Source of the DNA: an uncultured Muribaculaceae bacterium | Lineage (GTDB): Bacteria; Bacteroidota; Bacteroidia; Bacteroidales; Muribaculaceae | Length of the DNA: 64,000 nt | Assembly (NCBI GenBank): GCA_934675575.1 | Contig: CAKUQQ010000001.1 | Location: 248,001 to 312,000 of the forward strand | Direction of reading: 5' to 3' | Part shown: positions 37,268 to 46,257 of the stretch, one piece after another | Numbering within the stretch: the stretch's first letter is position 1 | How the letters are laid out: each line of letters begins with the position of its first letter | Translations under genes and position numbers: made by a program | Notes under the pieces: generated by a model | The model's input: only the letters and a program-made list of their open reading frames with translations | The model's database searches: none | What the model was told of the DNA's origin: nothing

Positions 37268-39034
37268 TCAGAATAGAGACAGCTGCCTGTCGTCCTCTAT
37301 TTGCGGTTTGGTTTTCTCCACCACAGGCTCTGGTTCGGGTTCTGGCTCCGGCTCGTTAAATGGCACTGGAGTGAGCCAGTCTATTTCGTCGAGGTCAATC
37401 TCGTTGCCCCTCACGGTGGCGGCAGTGTCAGTGTCGCTTGCTGGTAGTGTTGTGTCGGGTGCAGTAGGCGCAGTGTGCTCATAGGCCGTGGCGCTTTCGC
37501 GGCTCATTGCCACTATACGGTCGTTGGCATCATTGAGTGCATCTATGGTTTCTTTGAGTTGCGATTCGCTCGACATCAGCGCTGCTTGCGTTGACGACAG
37601 TGTGCGCTGGCTGTCGGTCAGCTGCTGGCGCAAGTCGTTGATTTCTGCTTGCGCTTTGTGCAACTGGTCGCTTAACGCTTGCACTTCCTCGTTGGATTTT
37701 TGTGCCACAGCCTTGCTCTGCACAGCGGCTTGCGATAGTGAAGCTTCCAGGTCTTTGACCTGCACTTCGAGCAAAGATGCTTTCTCGTTGTTGTGTGCCA
37801 ACTGGTTTTTGAGGCGGTCTATGTTGTTGGCGGTGTCGATGTCGCGTTGCTTTTGCACCGAGGCGTCCTTGTCGGCCTTGGCCATCATTTTCTCTATTTC
37901 CTTGCGCAGAGCCTCGTTGGTGGCTTCCAGTTTGTCTTTTTCTTGCTCTTTTACGGCAATTTCGGCTTTGTAGGAGGCTTCCACAGTGTCGAGCGATTTC
38001 TTCAGCTGGCTGATTTGTTCATTCGACTTGCGTCGGTTTTCCTCAGCTTGCTCCACCTTGTGCTGTATTTCGGCCGCCATGTCGAGATTGGCTTGCAGTT
38101 CGCTTATTTGCTCGCTTTGCTTTGCCATTTCGCTGTCGCGTTTTTCAATTTCGGTTTGCAGTCGTGCCGTCTCGTTGTTTTTCTCCGCAATTTCGGCCTT
38201 TAATAGTTCTATGTTGGCTTTGTCTGCTTCATTGGCTGCGGCTTCGGTGAGCTTCTCATTGGCCTCGCGAAGTTGTGCCTCAAGCTGCGCATTGCGGTTT
38301 TCGCATTGCATCAGTGAGTCTTTTTGCTCCTCGGTGAGTGTGCGCAGGCGTTCAGCCTCTTCCTCTGCGGTTTTGTATTGGCTTTCGCGCAGTTGCAGCA
38401 CCTTGATTTTGTTTTGCAATCCTTTGAGCTCTACACTTTGTTGTTCCTTTTCGTCTCTTATTGCGGCTATTTGCTGCTTCAGTTCAGAGGTTTGTGCGCT
38501 TATCACCTTGTTGAGGGCATTGGCGGCATTGAGCTTTTCGGTTGCTTCGGCAAGTGCGTTTTTGTCGATGTCGCGTTGCAGGTTGCCAGCCGACAAGGCT
38601 TTGCTTTTCTCGCCGTTCACAAAGTCGATGAATTGTTTGCCTATTGCGTCGTCAATGGCTTGTTTTTCGGCGTCGATGTCAATGCAGTCTTTGATTATGG
38701 GTGGCAAATTGCTGTTGATGACGTTGATTATGGTCGATGATATGCTGTCGGGTAGGGCGTATGTGGTGGCGTTGCTGCTTGGCAAAGAAGCGGCTGCCGG
38801 TGCTGCGGTTTGAGCTTCAGCGCTGACGGTTTGCGTTGTGTCGTGGTCATTGCTAGCTGGCAATGTGGGTTGAGATGGCTCGGTGGCAGAGGCATCGCTT
38901 GACAGTTCCTTTTGTGGGGCTGGCAAGGCAAATGGACTGCGCCGTGTGCCGTCGTAGTAATCCACTTCATCGTCAATTTCGTCGCCGTCGGTCGAGAATC
39001 CGAATGCGCGTTTTAGTCCTTTAACAAATGACAT
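37268..39034 (-). CDS. long coiled-coil protein
   Basis: 588 residues. The N terminus (MSFVKGLKRAFGFSTDGDEIDDE) is short and acidic, followed by a Pro/Ser/Ala-rich spacer. A globular or short helical part is near 95-150 (INSNLPPIIKDCIDIDAEK). From about 150 to 510 the sequence is an almost unbroken heptad-rich coiled coil (Glu, Lys, Gln, Leu). The C-terminal tail holds a run of Pro-Glu pairs (EPEPEPEPEPV) and ends RQLSLF. No signal peptide is seen, so it is probably cytoplasmic and structural. It is 58 bases downstream of the PEP-binding gene. Confidence 0.82.
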   Translation of the reverse strand: MSFVKGLKRAFGFSTDGDEIDDEVDYYDGTRRSPFALPAPQKELSSDASATEPSQPTLPASNDHDTTQTVSAEAQTAAPAAASLPSSNATTYALPDSISSTIINVINSNLPPIIKDCIDIDAEKQAIDDAIGKQFIDFVNGEKSKALSAGNLQRDIDKNALAEATEKLNAANALNKVISAQTSELKQQIAAIRDEKEQQSVELKGLQNKIKVLQLRESQYKTAEEEAERLRTLTEEQKDSLMQCENRNAQLEAQLREANEKLTEAAANEADKANIELLKAEIAEKNNETARLQTEIEKRDSEMAKQSEQISELQANLDMAAEIQHKVEQAEENRRKSNEQISQLKKSLDTVEASYKAEIAVKEQEKDKLEATNEALRKEIEKMMAKADKDASVQKQRDIDTANNIDRLKNQLAHNNEKASLLEVQVKDLEASLSQAAVQSKAVAQKSNEEVQALSDQLHKAQAEINDLRQQLTDSQRTLSSTQAALMSSESQLKETIDALNDANDRIVAMSRESATAYEHTAPTAPDTTLPASDTDTAATVRGNEIDLDEIDWLTPVPFNEPEPEPEPEPVVEKTKPQIEDDRQLSLF

Positions 39035-39092
39035 GTTCTAAACTTTTTCTCTATGTTTTGCTGTTCGTTTTGGTTGTGGCGGTGGTGCCGCA

Positions 39093-42068
39093 TTATTCGT
39101 TTTCGGGCTTTAGCACCACACCCAAGCCTTTTTGTCCGTTTATCGAGACTTTGAGTGGGGCATCAAACCGCACTATTGTCACATTCTCGCTGTCGTAGGT
39201 GGTGGGCAGCGATTTCAGCCAGTCGATGTCGAAAATGCTGTCGTCGCCAGGAGTGCCCACGGTGAAATAGCCCACGCCAAACGATGTCAGGTTCTGGAAG
39301 AAGTGGGTGCCTTGGCTTGGCTCAATGGTGTTGCCTGGCATTGACAACTCCACAATCAGCTTGGCCGCCGCTATGTTTGGCCACTTCACCGGAATTCCGA
39401 GGGCGGAGTCGGAGGAGCCCCATCGTCCGCAGCCGGCGAGAATGTAATTTTCACCTTTCTCGGTAAAGTTACGATTAATTTTTTCAATTTCGTTGGCAAT
39501 TAGCGAATTGTTTAGCATTGAGAACCGTTCAGGCTTCACGAGCACCACATGCGTTATGTTGTCCATAGTGCCATGACCCAGTGCGCGCGTGCTCTTGATG
39601 AAAATGTGGCTTGGGTCGGCATTCATCACTGTCTCATCGAGCATTTCCTTGCGGTCAACCATAGGACGCATCTGTAGCCAGTAGATGTCGCCCTTTTTGC
39701 CTTTGGCCATGTCGTCGGGGCTGCCAAGCTGGCAAGCATATTCTATTTCCACAGGGCGGTTCATTTCGCTCTCACCTGTGGTGAGCATGAAGTCAACGGC
39801 TTTGGCGAGCGGAAACACACCATGCTGCAGAATGTTGGCAAATGTCACCACCTTGCGGCCTTGCCCCAGGTCGTTGTCAACCAGCATGTCGTTTTGGTAG
39901 TCGTAGGTAGAGACCATATATTTCAAGTCGCCTTTACGGCCGGCGTCATTGACCTTGAGCTTGGCGATGTTAAATCCGTCGTTGATTGTGAAGTCGTTGG
40001 CCACATGGCTCGTGTCGAGAGCATAGAAACGCGTCTGCGTGTCGCGCAGAGCCAAGTCGAGCGTGCTGGTTTGCAGCACTTTGTTGGGGTGTCGTGGCGA
40101 CAAGCGCAGTGCAAGGCCACCGTCAACTATGTATTTTCCGAGACCCACGGCAATTTCCGTCACTCCGTCGCGCGCTTTTTCGTCATTGATGGGGTAGTAG
40201 TTGAGCGAGCGCCCCACACCGGCAAGCGACGGATAGAAGTATTGGCCGTGCTGCGCCCCCACCACTTCTTGTATTATCACCGCCATTTTTTCTTGGTCGA
40301 TTACGTTGCTTGTGGCCACCATGTAGGCTTTGCTGTCGGCATAGAACACCGAGGCATACACGGCCTTAACTGCATTTTCAAGCAATTCGAGCTCATGGGT
40401 TTTATCGTCGAGGTGCGGAATCATGTAGGTTGAGTAGATTCCGGCAAATGGCTGATAATGGCTGTCTTCGAGCAGGCTTGAGCTGCGTATGGCGAGTGGG
40501 CCGTCAATCACATCATAGAGTGCGCTCAGGTCGTCATCGAGGCTGGCTGGCAGCTTGGCGGCAAGAAAAGCTTGGAGAATGTCCTCGTCGGGGGCTGTTG
40601 ACAATGCCAGCGGATAGAGGTTGTTGCTCTCCATAAACTCGTCGAAAATGTCGGTGCAAAGCACCACCGTGCGCGGTATTTGAATCACAGCACCGTCGAA
40701 ATTGTCGCACACCGGATTCTTTTTGATTATCGAGTCGATAAACGCCAGGCCGCGCCCTTTGCCTCCGAGCGAACCTTTGCCTATGCGCGCAAAGTTGGAG
40801 TAGCGGTCGAAGCGGTCTTTGCGAAACTCTGCCACCACGCCACGGTTCTTCATCTTGCGGTATTTCACTATCAAGTCAAAAAACAGTTGCCGCACGGCAG
40901 GAGCTTCCTCTATGTTGCGGAAGCGGTGCATCTTCACCACTTGCGCTATGGGGAACAAGGCGCGTGAGTATAGCCAGCGCGAAATGTCGTTGTGCTGCGC
41001 ATGAAAAAGCAGCGACTCGGCCGGTATGTCGAATATGTGATATTGCAGCTCCTTCAGGTCGTGTATGCGCATTATTTCCTCGCCGTTGGCAGGATTCTTG
41101 ATGATGAAATCGCCAAAGCCGAAGTGGTCTTTTATGGCTTTGCCAATGTCGAGAGGCAGTTTCTTGGAATTTTTGTCGATGAACGTGCCGTTGAACTCCG
41201 CCATGTGGTTGCGGTTTTCGGCGTCGCTCGACTCCATGATTATGGGCAAGTAGGGGTCTTGCTCACGCAGATAGTGCGCGAGCTTGAGTCCGGCCTTCTG
41301 GTCTTTCTCGCCATTGCGCTTAAACGAAATGTCGCTTATCACGCCAAGCATGTTGTCGCGATATTTGTTATATATCTCTATGGCTTCCTCGTAGTCGCGC
41401 GCAAGCATCACCTTTGGCCGTCCGCGCATGCGCAGCATCGACTCGTGGCCGTTGAGGGCCTCGGTTGAGAATATCTGCGACTGCTGCAGCAAGAACTTGT
41501 AGATTGTGGGCAGCACCGACGAGTAGAACCTCACAGAGTCTTCCACAAGCAATATCATCTGCACACCCACACGGCTCACGTCGTTGTCGGCGTTCATCTT
41601 GTCTTCAAGTAGCTTTATTATTGCCACAAGAAGCTCCACATTGCCCAGCCAGCTGAACACATAGTCCACTCCGCCAAAGTCCTCGTTGGCAAGCCGTCGC
41701 GACACGGCCCGTGAGAATGGGGTCAGCACCACAAACGGTGTGTCGCTATATAGCTTTTTTATTTCTTTGGCCGACGCAAACGTTTCACTCACATCTACGC
41801 CCGGCATTGCTATTATCAAGTCGAAATGTTTCTCGGCAAGCACCTCAAATGCTGTGGCAAAGTCGTTGACACGGGTCACGCGTGGTGGTGAGCTCAAGTT
41901 GAGTGACACATATTCCGAAAAAATCTGCTCCTCTACACGTCCGTCTTCCTCCATCATGAAGGCATCATATGGCGTGGCGATGAGCAGCACGTTGTACACA
42001 CGCTCCTGCATCAAGTTCTGGAAAGCGGTGTCTTTGAGATAAAGTTGGCTGAACAAAGGCTCGTTCAT
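39093..42068 (-). CDS. receiver-like plus PEP/pyruvate-binding domain protein
   Basis: 991 residues from MNEPLFSQLYL; an upstream in-frame extension crosses a repeat and is rejected. Two receiver-like folds occupy about residues 25-150 (FDLIIAMPGVD) and 165-290 (ILLVEDS, VISDISF). The remainder resembles the ATP-grasp nucleotide-binding domain of PEP synthase and PPDK: GKGSLGGKGRGLAF near 450, RSSSLLEDS near 550 and WLQMRPM near 850. The phosphohistidine swivel and PEP-binding TIM barrel of true PEP synthase are absent. It is therefore unlikely to be a complete PEP synthase; the role is unknown but the family is widespread in Bacteroidetes as I recall. Confidence 0.85.
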   Translation of the reverse strand: MNEPLFSQLYLKDTAFQNLMQERVYNVLLIATPYDAFMMEEDGRVEEQIFSEYVSLNLSSPPRVTRVNDFATAFEVLAEKHFDLIIAMPGVDVSETFASAKEIKKLYSDTPFVVLTPFSRAVSRRLANEDFGGVDYVFSWLGNVELLVAIIKLLEDKMNADNDVSRVGVQMILLVEDSVRFYSSVLPTIYKFLLQQSQIFSTEALNGHESMLRMRGRPKVMLARDYEEAIEIYNKYRDNMLGVISDISFKRNGEKDQKAGLKLAHYLREQDPYLPIIMESSDAENRNHMAEFNGTFIDKNSKKLPLDIGKAIKDHFGFGDFIIKNPANGEEIMRIHDLKELQYHIFDIPAESLLFHAQHNDISRWLYSRALFPIAQVVKMHRFRNIEEAPAVRQLFFDLIVKYRKMKNRGVVAEFRKDRFDRYSNFARIGKGSLGGKGRGLAFIDSIIKKNPVCDNFDGAVIQIPRTVVLCTDIFDEFMESNNLYPLALSTAPDEDILQAFLAAKLPASLDDDLSALYDVIDGPLAIRSSSLLEDSHYQPFAGIYSTYMIPHLDDKTHELELLENAVKAVYASVFYADSKAYMVATSNVIDQEKMAVIIQEVVGAQHGQYFYPSLAGVGRSLNYYPINDEKARDGVTEIAVGLGKYIVDGGLALRLSPRHPNKVLQTSTLDLALRDTQTRFYALDTSHVANDFTINDGFNIAKLKVNDAGRKGDLKYMVSTYDYQNDMLVDNDLGQGRKVVTFANILQHGVFPLAKAVDFMLTTGESEMNRPVEIEYACQLGSPDDMAKGKKGDIYWLQMRPMVDRKEMLDETVMNADPSHIFIKSTRALGHGTMDNITHVVLVKPERFSMLNNSLIANEIEKINRNFTEKGENYILAGCGRWGSSDSALGIPVKWPNIAAAKLIVELSMPGNTIEPSQGTHFFQNLTSFGVGYFTVGTPGDDSIFDIDWLKSLPTTYDSENVTIVRFDAPLKVSINGQKGLGVVLKPENE

Positions 42069-42134
42069 TGCGCACTGTTTTTGTTTAGTTTTGCTGCCTT
42101 GTCCCGGAGTTTTCCGGGCTGGGCTTTGTGATTG

Positions 42135-42166
42135 TAAAGATAATGCAAATCGGGCGCAATGGCAAA
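42135..42166 (-). promoter_or_regulatory. promoter formed by the dispersed repeat core
   Basis: On the minus strand TTTG (42166-42163), 20 nt, TATCTTTA (42142-42135). The spacer holds the same GATTTGCAT core as the repeat upstream of the DUF2723 gene. The start codon at 42068 is about 60 bases downstream. Confidence 0.6.
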
Positions 42167-42178
42167 TTGGGCAAAACA

Positions 42179-42218
42179 AAGTCGGGGTTGACGCTTGGTG
42201 GCGTTACAACCCCGACTT
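42179..42218 (-). terminator. terminator of the leucine-rich-repeat gene
   Basis: Perfect 12-bp arms AAGTCGGGGTTG (42179-42190) and CAACCCCGACTT (42207-42218) begin 24 bases after the stop codon. The T run after it on the minus strand is short (TTGTTTTG). Confidence 0.8.
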
Positions 42219-42241
42219 ATGTGTGCTGTTAAGCTATATGA

Positions 42242-43525
42242 TTATTTCAAGAGCTTTGCAGTGTTTTTGGTGCCGTCGGTGTATATGGTTACAACGATGT
42301 TTACACCTGTGAATGGCTCTGCGCTCTGCAAGCCGGCGGTGTTGTAATAAACCACTGATTTCACTTGCTTGGCCACGGCAGCCGAGGTAACGCCAGTTTG
42401 CTCGTCTTCCTCGTTATAGGAGATGAAAGAGTCATTCCACTCTTCGGCTGTTTGGTAAGCCTGAAGTGAGCCTTTTGGCACATAGAGGTTCATCTTGTAG
42501 TTGGGGAACATCACGCCAAATGCGCCAGTCTGTGCCACAGGAGGTGTCACGGCGCGTATGTGGAACTCGGTGAGTTGAGAGCAGGCATCGAATGCACCCA
42601 CGTCAATGGTTTTGACGGTAGATGGCAAATAGAGCTTGGTGAGCACGGTGTCGCCATAGCACATGCTGTTTGGTATTGCTTCCACGCCTTCGCTTATGCG
42701 GAGTGTCTTGAGGCGTGCTGCGCAGTCGAAAGCAGAGTTGGCAATCTCTTTAACTGTGTTTGGTGTAGTGTATTCTGTGCGGGGGTCGGCCTGTGGGTAG
42801 GCATAGAGCTTGGTGACGTCGGTGTCGAAGAGCACGCCGTCAACTGTTTTGAACTTGCTGTTGGCGGCTGCCACGGTGAATTTTGCCAAGTTGAGGCAGC
42901 CGGCAAAAGCGGCATTGCCGATTGTAGCAACGTTTGCTCCGAGATTCACGCTTTTGAGAGCAGAGCCATAGAATGCTGTTTCACCGATTGAGGTGAGTTC
43001 GGCAATGGCGTTAAGCGACTCGATGGCTGTTTTGTAGAACGCCGATTTGCCTATGGTCTCAAGAGTAGATGGAAAGTTGAACGACTTCAAGGCATAGCAG
43101 CTCATGAATGCTTTTTGGTTGATTTTTGTGAGACCTTCGCTTGCCACGATTTCTTCGAGAGCTTGGTCTTTGTAGAAAGCATTTGTGCCGATGGTTTTGA
43201 GGGTTTTTGGCAACACCATGCGCTTCAGCACTTTGTTGAGGCTCATAGAGTAGTTTGGTAACACACCGGTGTCGTTGCCATCTGCATCTACGATTTGGGC
43301 GTCGGCCATGTCGAGGTTGGTCACTGCAGAGGCCTTTGCCAGGCCACTGTTGATGTCGGTACTGTTGACCTTGCCTTTGATTGTGAGGTCGGTGATTGAC
43401 GATGCGTCGTCGCCGAGCAGTGTGGCAAGAGTGCCTGGAGTTGTAACTTCAATTGTCTTTGCCACTGTTTGTGCGTTGGCGGTAATAGCCAGCACAGCTG
43501 CAAACAAGAGTAATAATTTCTTCAT
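42242..43525 (-). CDS. secreted leucine-rich-repeat (BspA/LRR_5) protein with T9SS-like C-terminal domain
   Basis: 427 residues from MKKLLLLFAAVL, signal peptide about 1-18 (ending TANAQ). Residues 85-360 are LRR_5 (BspA-like) repeats with the pattern LxxIGxxAFxxCxxLxxxxxPxTxxxI, for example LKSFNFPSTLETIGKSAFYK. A C-terminal domain follows, ending GVNIVVTIYTDGTKNTAKLLK, similar to the T9SS-type sorting tails of the two giant proteins. BspA-like proteins bind host extracellular matrix in oral relatives; the ligand here is unknown. It is 70 bases after topA. Confidence 0.9.
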   Translation of the reverse strand: MKKLLLLFAAVLAITANAQTVAKTIEVTTPGTLATLLGDDASSITDLTIKGKVNSTDINSGLAKASAVTNLDMADAQIVDADGNDTGVLPNYSMSLNKVLKRMVLPKTLKTIGTNAFYKDQALEEIVASEGLTKINQKAFMSCYALKSFNFPSTLETIGKSAFYKTAIESLNAIAELTSIGETAFYGSALKSVNLGANVATIGNAAFAGCLNLAKFTVAAANSKFKTVDGVLFDTDVTKLYAYPQADPRTEYTTPNTVKEIANSAFDCAARLKTLRISEGVEAIPNSMCYGDTVLTKLYLPSTVKTIDVGAFDACSQLTEFHIRAVTPPVAQTGAFGVMFPNYKMNLYVPKGSLQAYQTAEEWNDSFISYNEEDEQTGVTSAAVAKQVKSVVYYNTAGLQSAEPFTGVNIVVTIYTDGTKNTAKLLK

Positions 43526-43594
43526 AAGTTGTTTTTTATTGTTAAGAAATAAGCTGTTATTATGCGTTTTTATTTTTTTGCTGTTCACAATGTT

Positions 43595-46003
43595 TTATTT
43601 AGATTTAGTGGCGACAGTTTTTTTCTTGGTTGTCGCAGTTTTCTTTTTAGCTGTGGTCTTTGTCGCTGCTTTGGTCTTGGCGGCAGCGGCGGCGCGCCTA
43701 GTGGAGCTTTTTGAGGCGTTGGCTTCGTCGGCCACTATTTCGCGGCAAGCCTCGAGTGTGAGTGATTGTGGGTCGAGCTTTTTAGGAATCTTGTAATTTT
43801 TCTTTTCAAAGCTTATGTATGGTCCGAAACGTCCGTTAAGCACTTGCAACCCAGGTTCCTCGTCAAAAGTCTTTATCACTTTCTTTGCCTCGGTGTCGCG
43901 TTTCTGCTTTATCAGTTCCACAGCCTCGTCGAGCGTTATTTTGTAGGGCGACAACTCTTTGGGTATTGACACGAACTTGCCGGCATGTTTCACATAAGGA
44001 CCAAAACGACCTATTGCCACCGACACATCGGCATCTTCAAATTTTCCAAGGTCTCGTGGCATCTCGAATAGTTTCAATGCCTCATCAAGTGTGATTGTGG
44101 CCACGCTCTGGTCTTTTTGAAGCGATGCGAAGCGCGGCTTGTCCTCGTCGTCGGTGCTGCCCAGCTGCACGAGAGGGCCATATTTGCCTATTTTTACCGA
44201 CACTGGCTTGCCGGTCTTGGGATCGGTGCCCAATATGCGCTCACCCACCTTGTGCTCAAGGTGCAAGTCCGACACCTTTTTGATTTCGGGGTGGAAATCC
44301 TTATAGAATTTGTCGATTTCGTCGTTCCATTTCTCCTTGCCCTCGGCAATTTCATCGAAGTCGTTCTCGATTTTTGCCGTGAAGTTGTAGTCCATTATCT
44401 TGGGGAAGTATTTCAGGAGAAAATCATTGACCACCATGCCCACGTCGGTGGGAATGAGTTTGCCTTTCTCTGCTCCGGTCATTTCAGAGCTTTCTTCACT
44501 TGAAATTTTGCCGTCTTTGAGCGATATTATCTCGTAGTTGCGTTTAATGCCCTTGCTCTCGCCATGCTCCACATAGTCGCGTGCCTGTATGGTGGATATT
44601 GTGGGGGCGTAAGTTGACGGGCGGCCTATTCCCAGCTCCTCCAGCTTGCGCACAAGCGAGGCTTCGGTGTAGCGAGGCGGTTGCTGGGTGAAACGTTGTG
44701 TGCTCACTATCTCGTTGACGGTGAGGGTCTGTCCTTCTTTCACCTGTGGCAAAGTGCCTTTGGCTTCATCGGCTGTGTCGTCGTCGGTAGATTCGATATA
44801 CACCTTCAAGAAACCGTCAAACTTCACCACTTCGCCTGTGGCGGTGAAGTGCTCGCTGCGGTTGCTGATGTTGATGTCTATCGATGTTTTTTCCACTTGG
44901 GCATCGGCCATCTGAGAGGCTATTGTGCGCTTCCAGATGAGGTTATAGAGTTTCTTTTCTTGTGCTGTGCCCGAAATCTCGTGGTTGCTTATGAATGTGG
45001 GGCGTATGGCCTCGTGAGCCTCTTGTGCACCCTTGCTGCTGGTGTGATACTTGCGTATCTTCAGATATTCTTCGCCTATGTTTTCGGTGATTTCGTTGCT
45101 GATAGTGCTGAGCGCCAAGCCAGAGAGGTTGAGTGAGTCGGTACGCATATAGGTGATGTGTCCGGCCTCATAGAGGGTTTGTGCCACACGCATGGTTTGT
45201 GCCACCGAGAAGCCGAGTTTTCTTGCGGCCTCTTGCTGCAGGGTGGAAGTGGTGAATGGCGGTGCCGGCGATTTTTTCAGAGGCTTCACCGTCACATCGC
45301 CCACGGTGAGTGTGGCTGTGTTGCAGTCCTCAAGAAAACGCATGGCCTCGTCGTGGTTGGCAAGACGCTTGTTGAGCTCGGCTTGCACAGGCATATTTGT
45401 GCTTGCAGGGGTGAGTTGTGCTGTGATGCGGTAGTATGGCTCGCTCTTGAAGTCGCGAATCTCTTTTTCGCGCTCGGCAATCAGCCTCACAGCCACGCTC
45501 TGCACACGGCCGGCCGACAATGCCGGCTTGATTTTCTTCCAAAGCACAGGCGACAGCTCAAAGCCCACAATGCGGTCGAGCACACGGCGTGCTTGCTGCG
45601 CATCTACGAGGTTGATGTCGATGTCACGCGGATTTTCTATTGCTTTGAGTATTGCAGACTTGGTGATTTCGTGAAACACGATGCGCTTTGTGTTCTCTGG
45701 TTTGAGTTTAAGCACCTCATACAAATGCCAGGAAATGGCTTCTCCCTCGCGGTCCTCATCACTTGCGAGCCACACGGTCTTAGCCGACTTTGCGGCTTTC
45801 TTCAACTCTGCCACCAAAGCCTTTTTCTCGGCCGGAATTTCATATATTGGCTTGTAGCCATGTTCCACGTCGATGCTGAAGTCTTTTTTGTGCAGGTCGC
45901 GTATGTGGCCGCGGCTCGACATGACAGTGTAGTCTTTTCCAAGAAATTTTTGAATCGTTTTGGCTTTTGCCGGAGACTCAACTATAACCAAATTGTCTGG
46001 CAT
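43595..46003 (-). CDS. topA: DNA topoisomerase I
   Basis: Type IA topoisomerase that relaxes negatively supercoiled DNA. 802 residues. The TOPRIM domain opens with MPDNLVIVESPAKAKTI and carries DEDREGEAI. The catalytic tyrosine is in HITYMRTDSLNLS near residue 283. The C-terminal half contains topoisomerase C-terminal repeats with the pattern IGRFGPYV (three or four copies from about residue 590) in place of cysteine zinc fingers. The last 40 residues are a Lys/Ala/Thr-rich tail (KTKAATKTTAKKKTATTKKK). Its own promoter lies 140 bases upstream. Confidence 0.98.
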   Translation of the reverse strand: MPDNLVIVESPAKAKTIQKFLGKDYTVMSSRGHIRDLHKKDFSIDVEHGYKPIYEIPAEKKALVAELKKAAKSAKTVWLASDEDREGEAISWHLYEVLKLKPENTKRIVFHEITKSAILKAIENPRDIDINLVDAQQARRVLDRIVGFELSPVLWKKIKPALSAGRVQSVAVRLIAEREKEIRDFKSEPYYRITAQLTPASTNMPVQAELNKRLANHDEAMRFLEDCNTATLTVGDVTVKPLKKSPAPPFTTSTLQQEAARKLGFSVAQTMRVAQTLYEAGHITYMRTDSLNLSGLALSTISNEITENIGEEYLKIRKYHTSSKGAQEAHEAIRPTFISNHEISGTAQEKKLYNLIWKRTIASQMADAQVEKTSIDINISNRSEHFTATGEVVKFDGFLKVYIESTDDDTADEAKGTLPQVKEGQTLTVNEIVSTQRFTQQPPRYTEASLVRKLEELGIGRPSTYAPTISTIQARDYVEHGESKGIKRNYEIISLKDGKISSEESSEMTGAEKGKLIPTDVGMVVNDFLLKYFPKIMDYNFTAKIENDFDEIAEGKEKWNDEIDKFYKDFHPEIKKVSDLHLEHKVGERILGTDPKTGKPVSVKIGKYGPLVQLGSTDDEDKPRFASLQKDQSVATITLDEALKLFEMPRDLGKFEDADVSVAIGRFGPYVKHAGKFVSIPKELSPYKITLDEAVELIKQKRDTEAKKVIKTFDEEPGLQVLNGRFGPYISFEKKNYKIPKKLDPQSLTLEACREIVADEANASKSSTRRAAAAAKTKAATKTTAKKKTATTKKKTVATKSK

Positions 46004-46136
46004 ACGATATATAATTTTTCAAAATGGTTGGTGCATGCAGCTTTAGGCACTGTGCATTTAGGCAAAAGAAGCGTTTCACCCGTTATTCACTGACCCTCAC
46101 ACCAACACAAAGCTCAATGTTTTTCTTAATTGGCTG

Positions 46137-46168
46137 CAAAATTAGAAAAAAACTCACAAACCAATAAA
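46137..46168 (-). promoter_or_regulatory. candidate topA promoter
   Basis: On the minus strand TTTA (46168-46165), 20 nt, TAATTTTG (46144-46137). It would give a leader of about 130 nt. Confidence 0.45.
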
Positions 46169-46257
46169 TTAATGTGTCATTTTACAACTTTTTAAGCTTA
46201 TTTGCACCACTTTTTGTGTCGTTTTGCCATTTAGCTGATTGATTGTTGCCTGTGGCG

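Noticed and set aside
38324..38740. Long plus-strand frames opposite the coiled-coil gene (37488-38813)
   Set aside because: The repetitive Glu/Lys/Gln codons of the coiled coil leave the opposite strand free of stops; the translations are low-complexity Ser/Phe/Leu.
42069..42179. Upstream extension of the PEP-binding gene and, at 12905-12976, of the DUF2723 gene
   Set aside because: Both extensions read the same repeat (giving ARFALSLQ and PRFALSLQ). Shared promoter DNA, not shared protein, explains this, so inner ATG codons were used.
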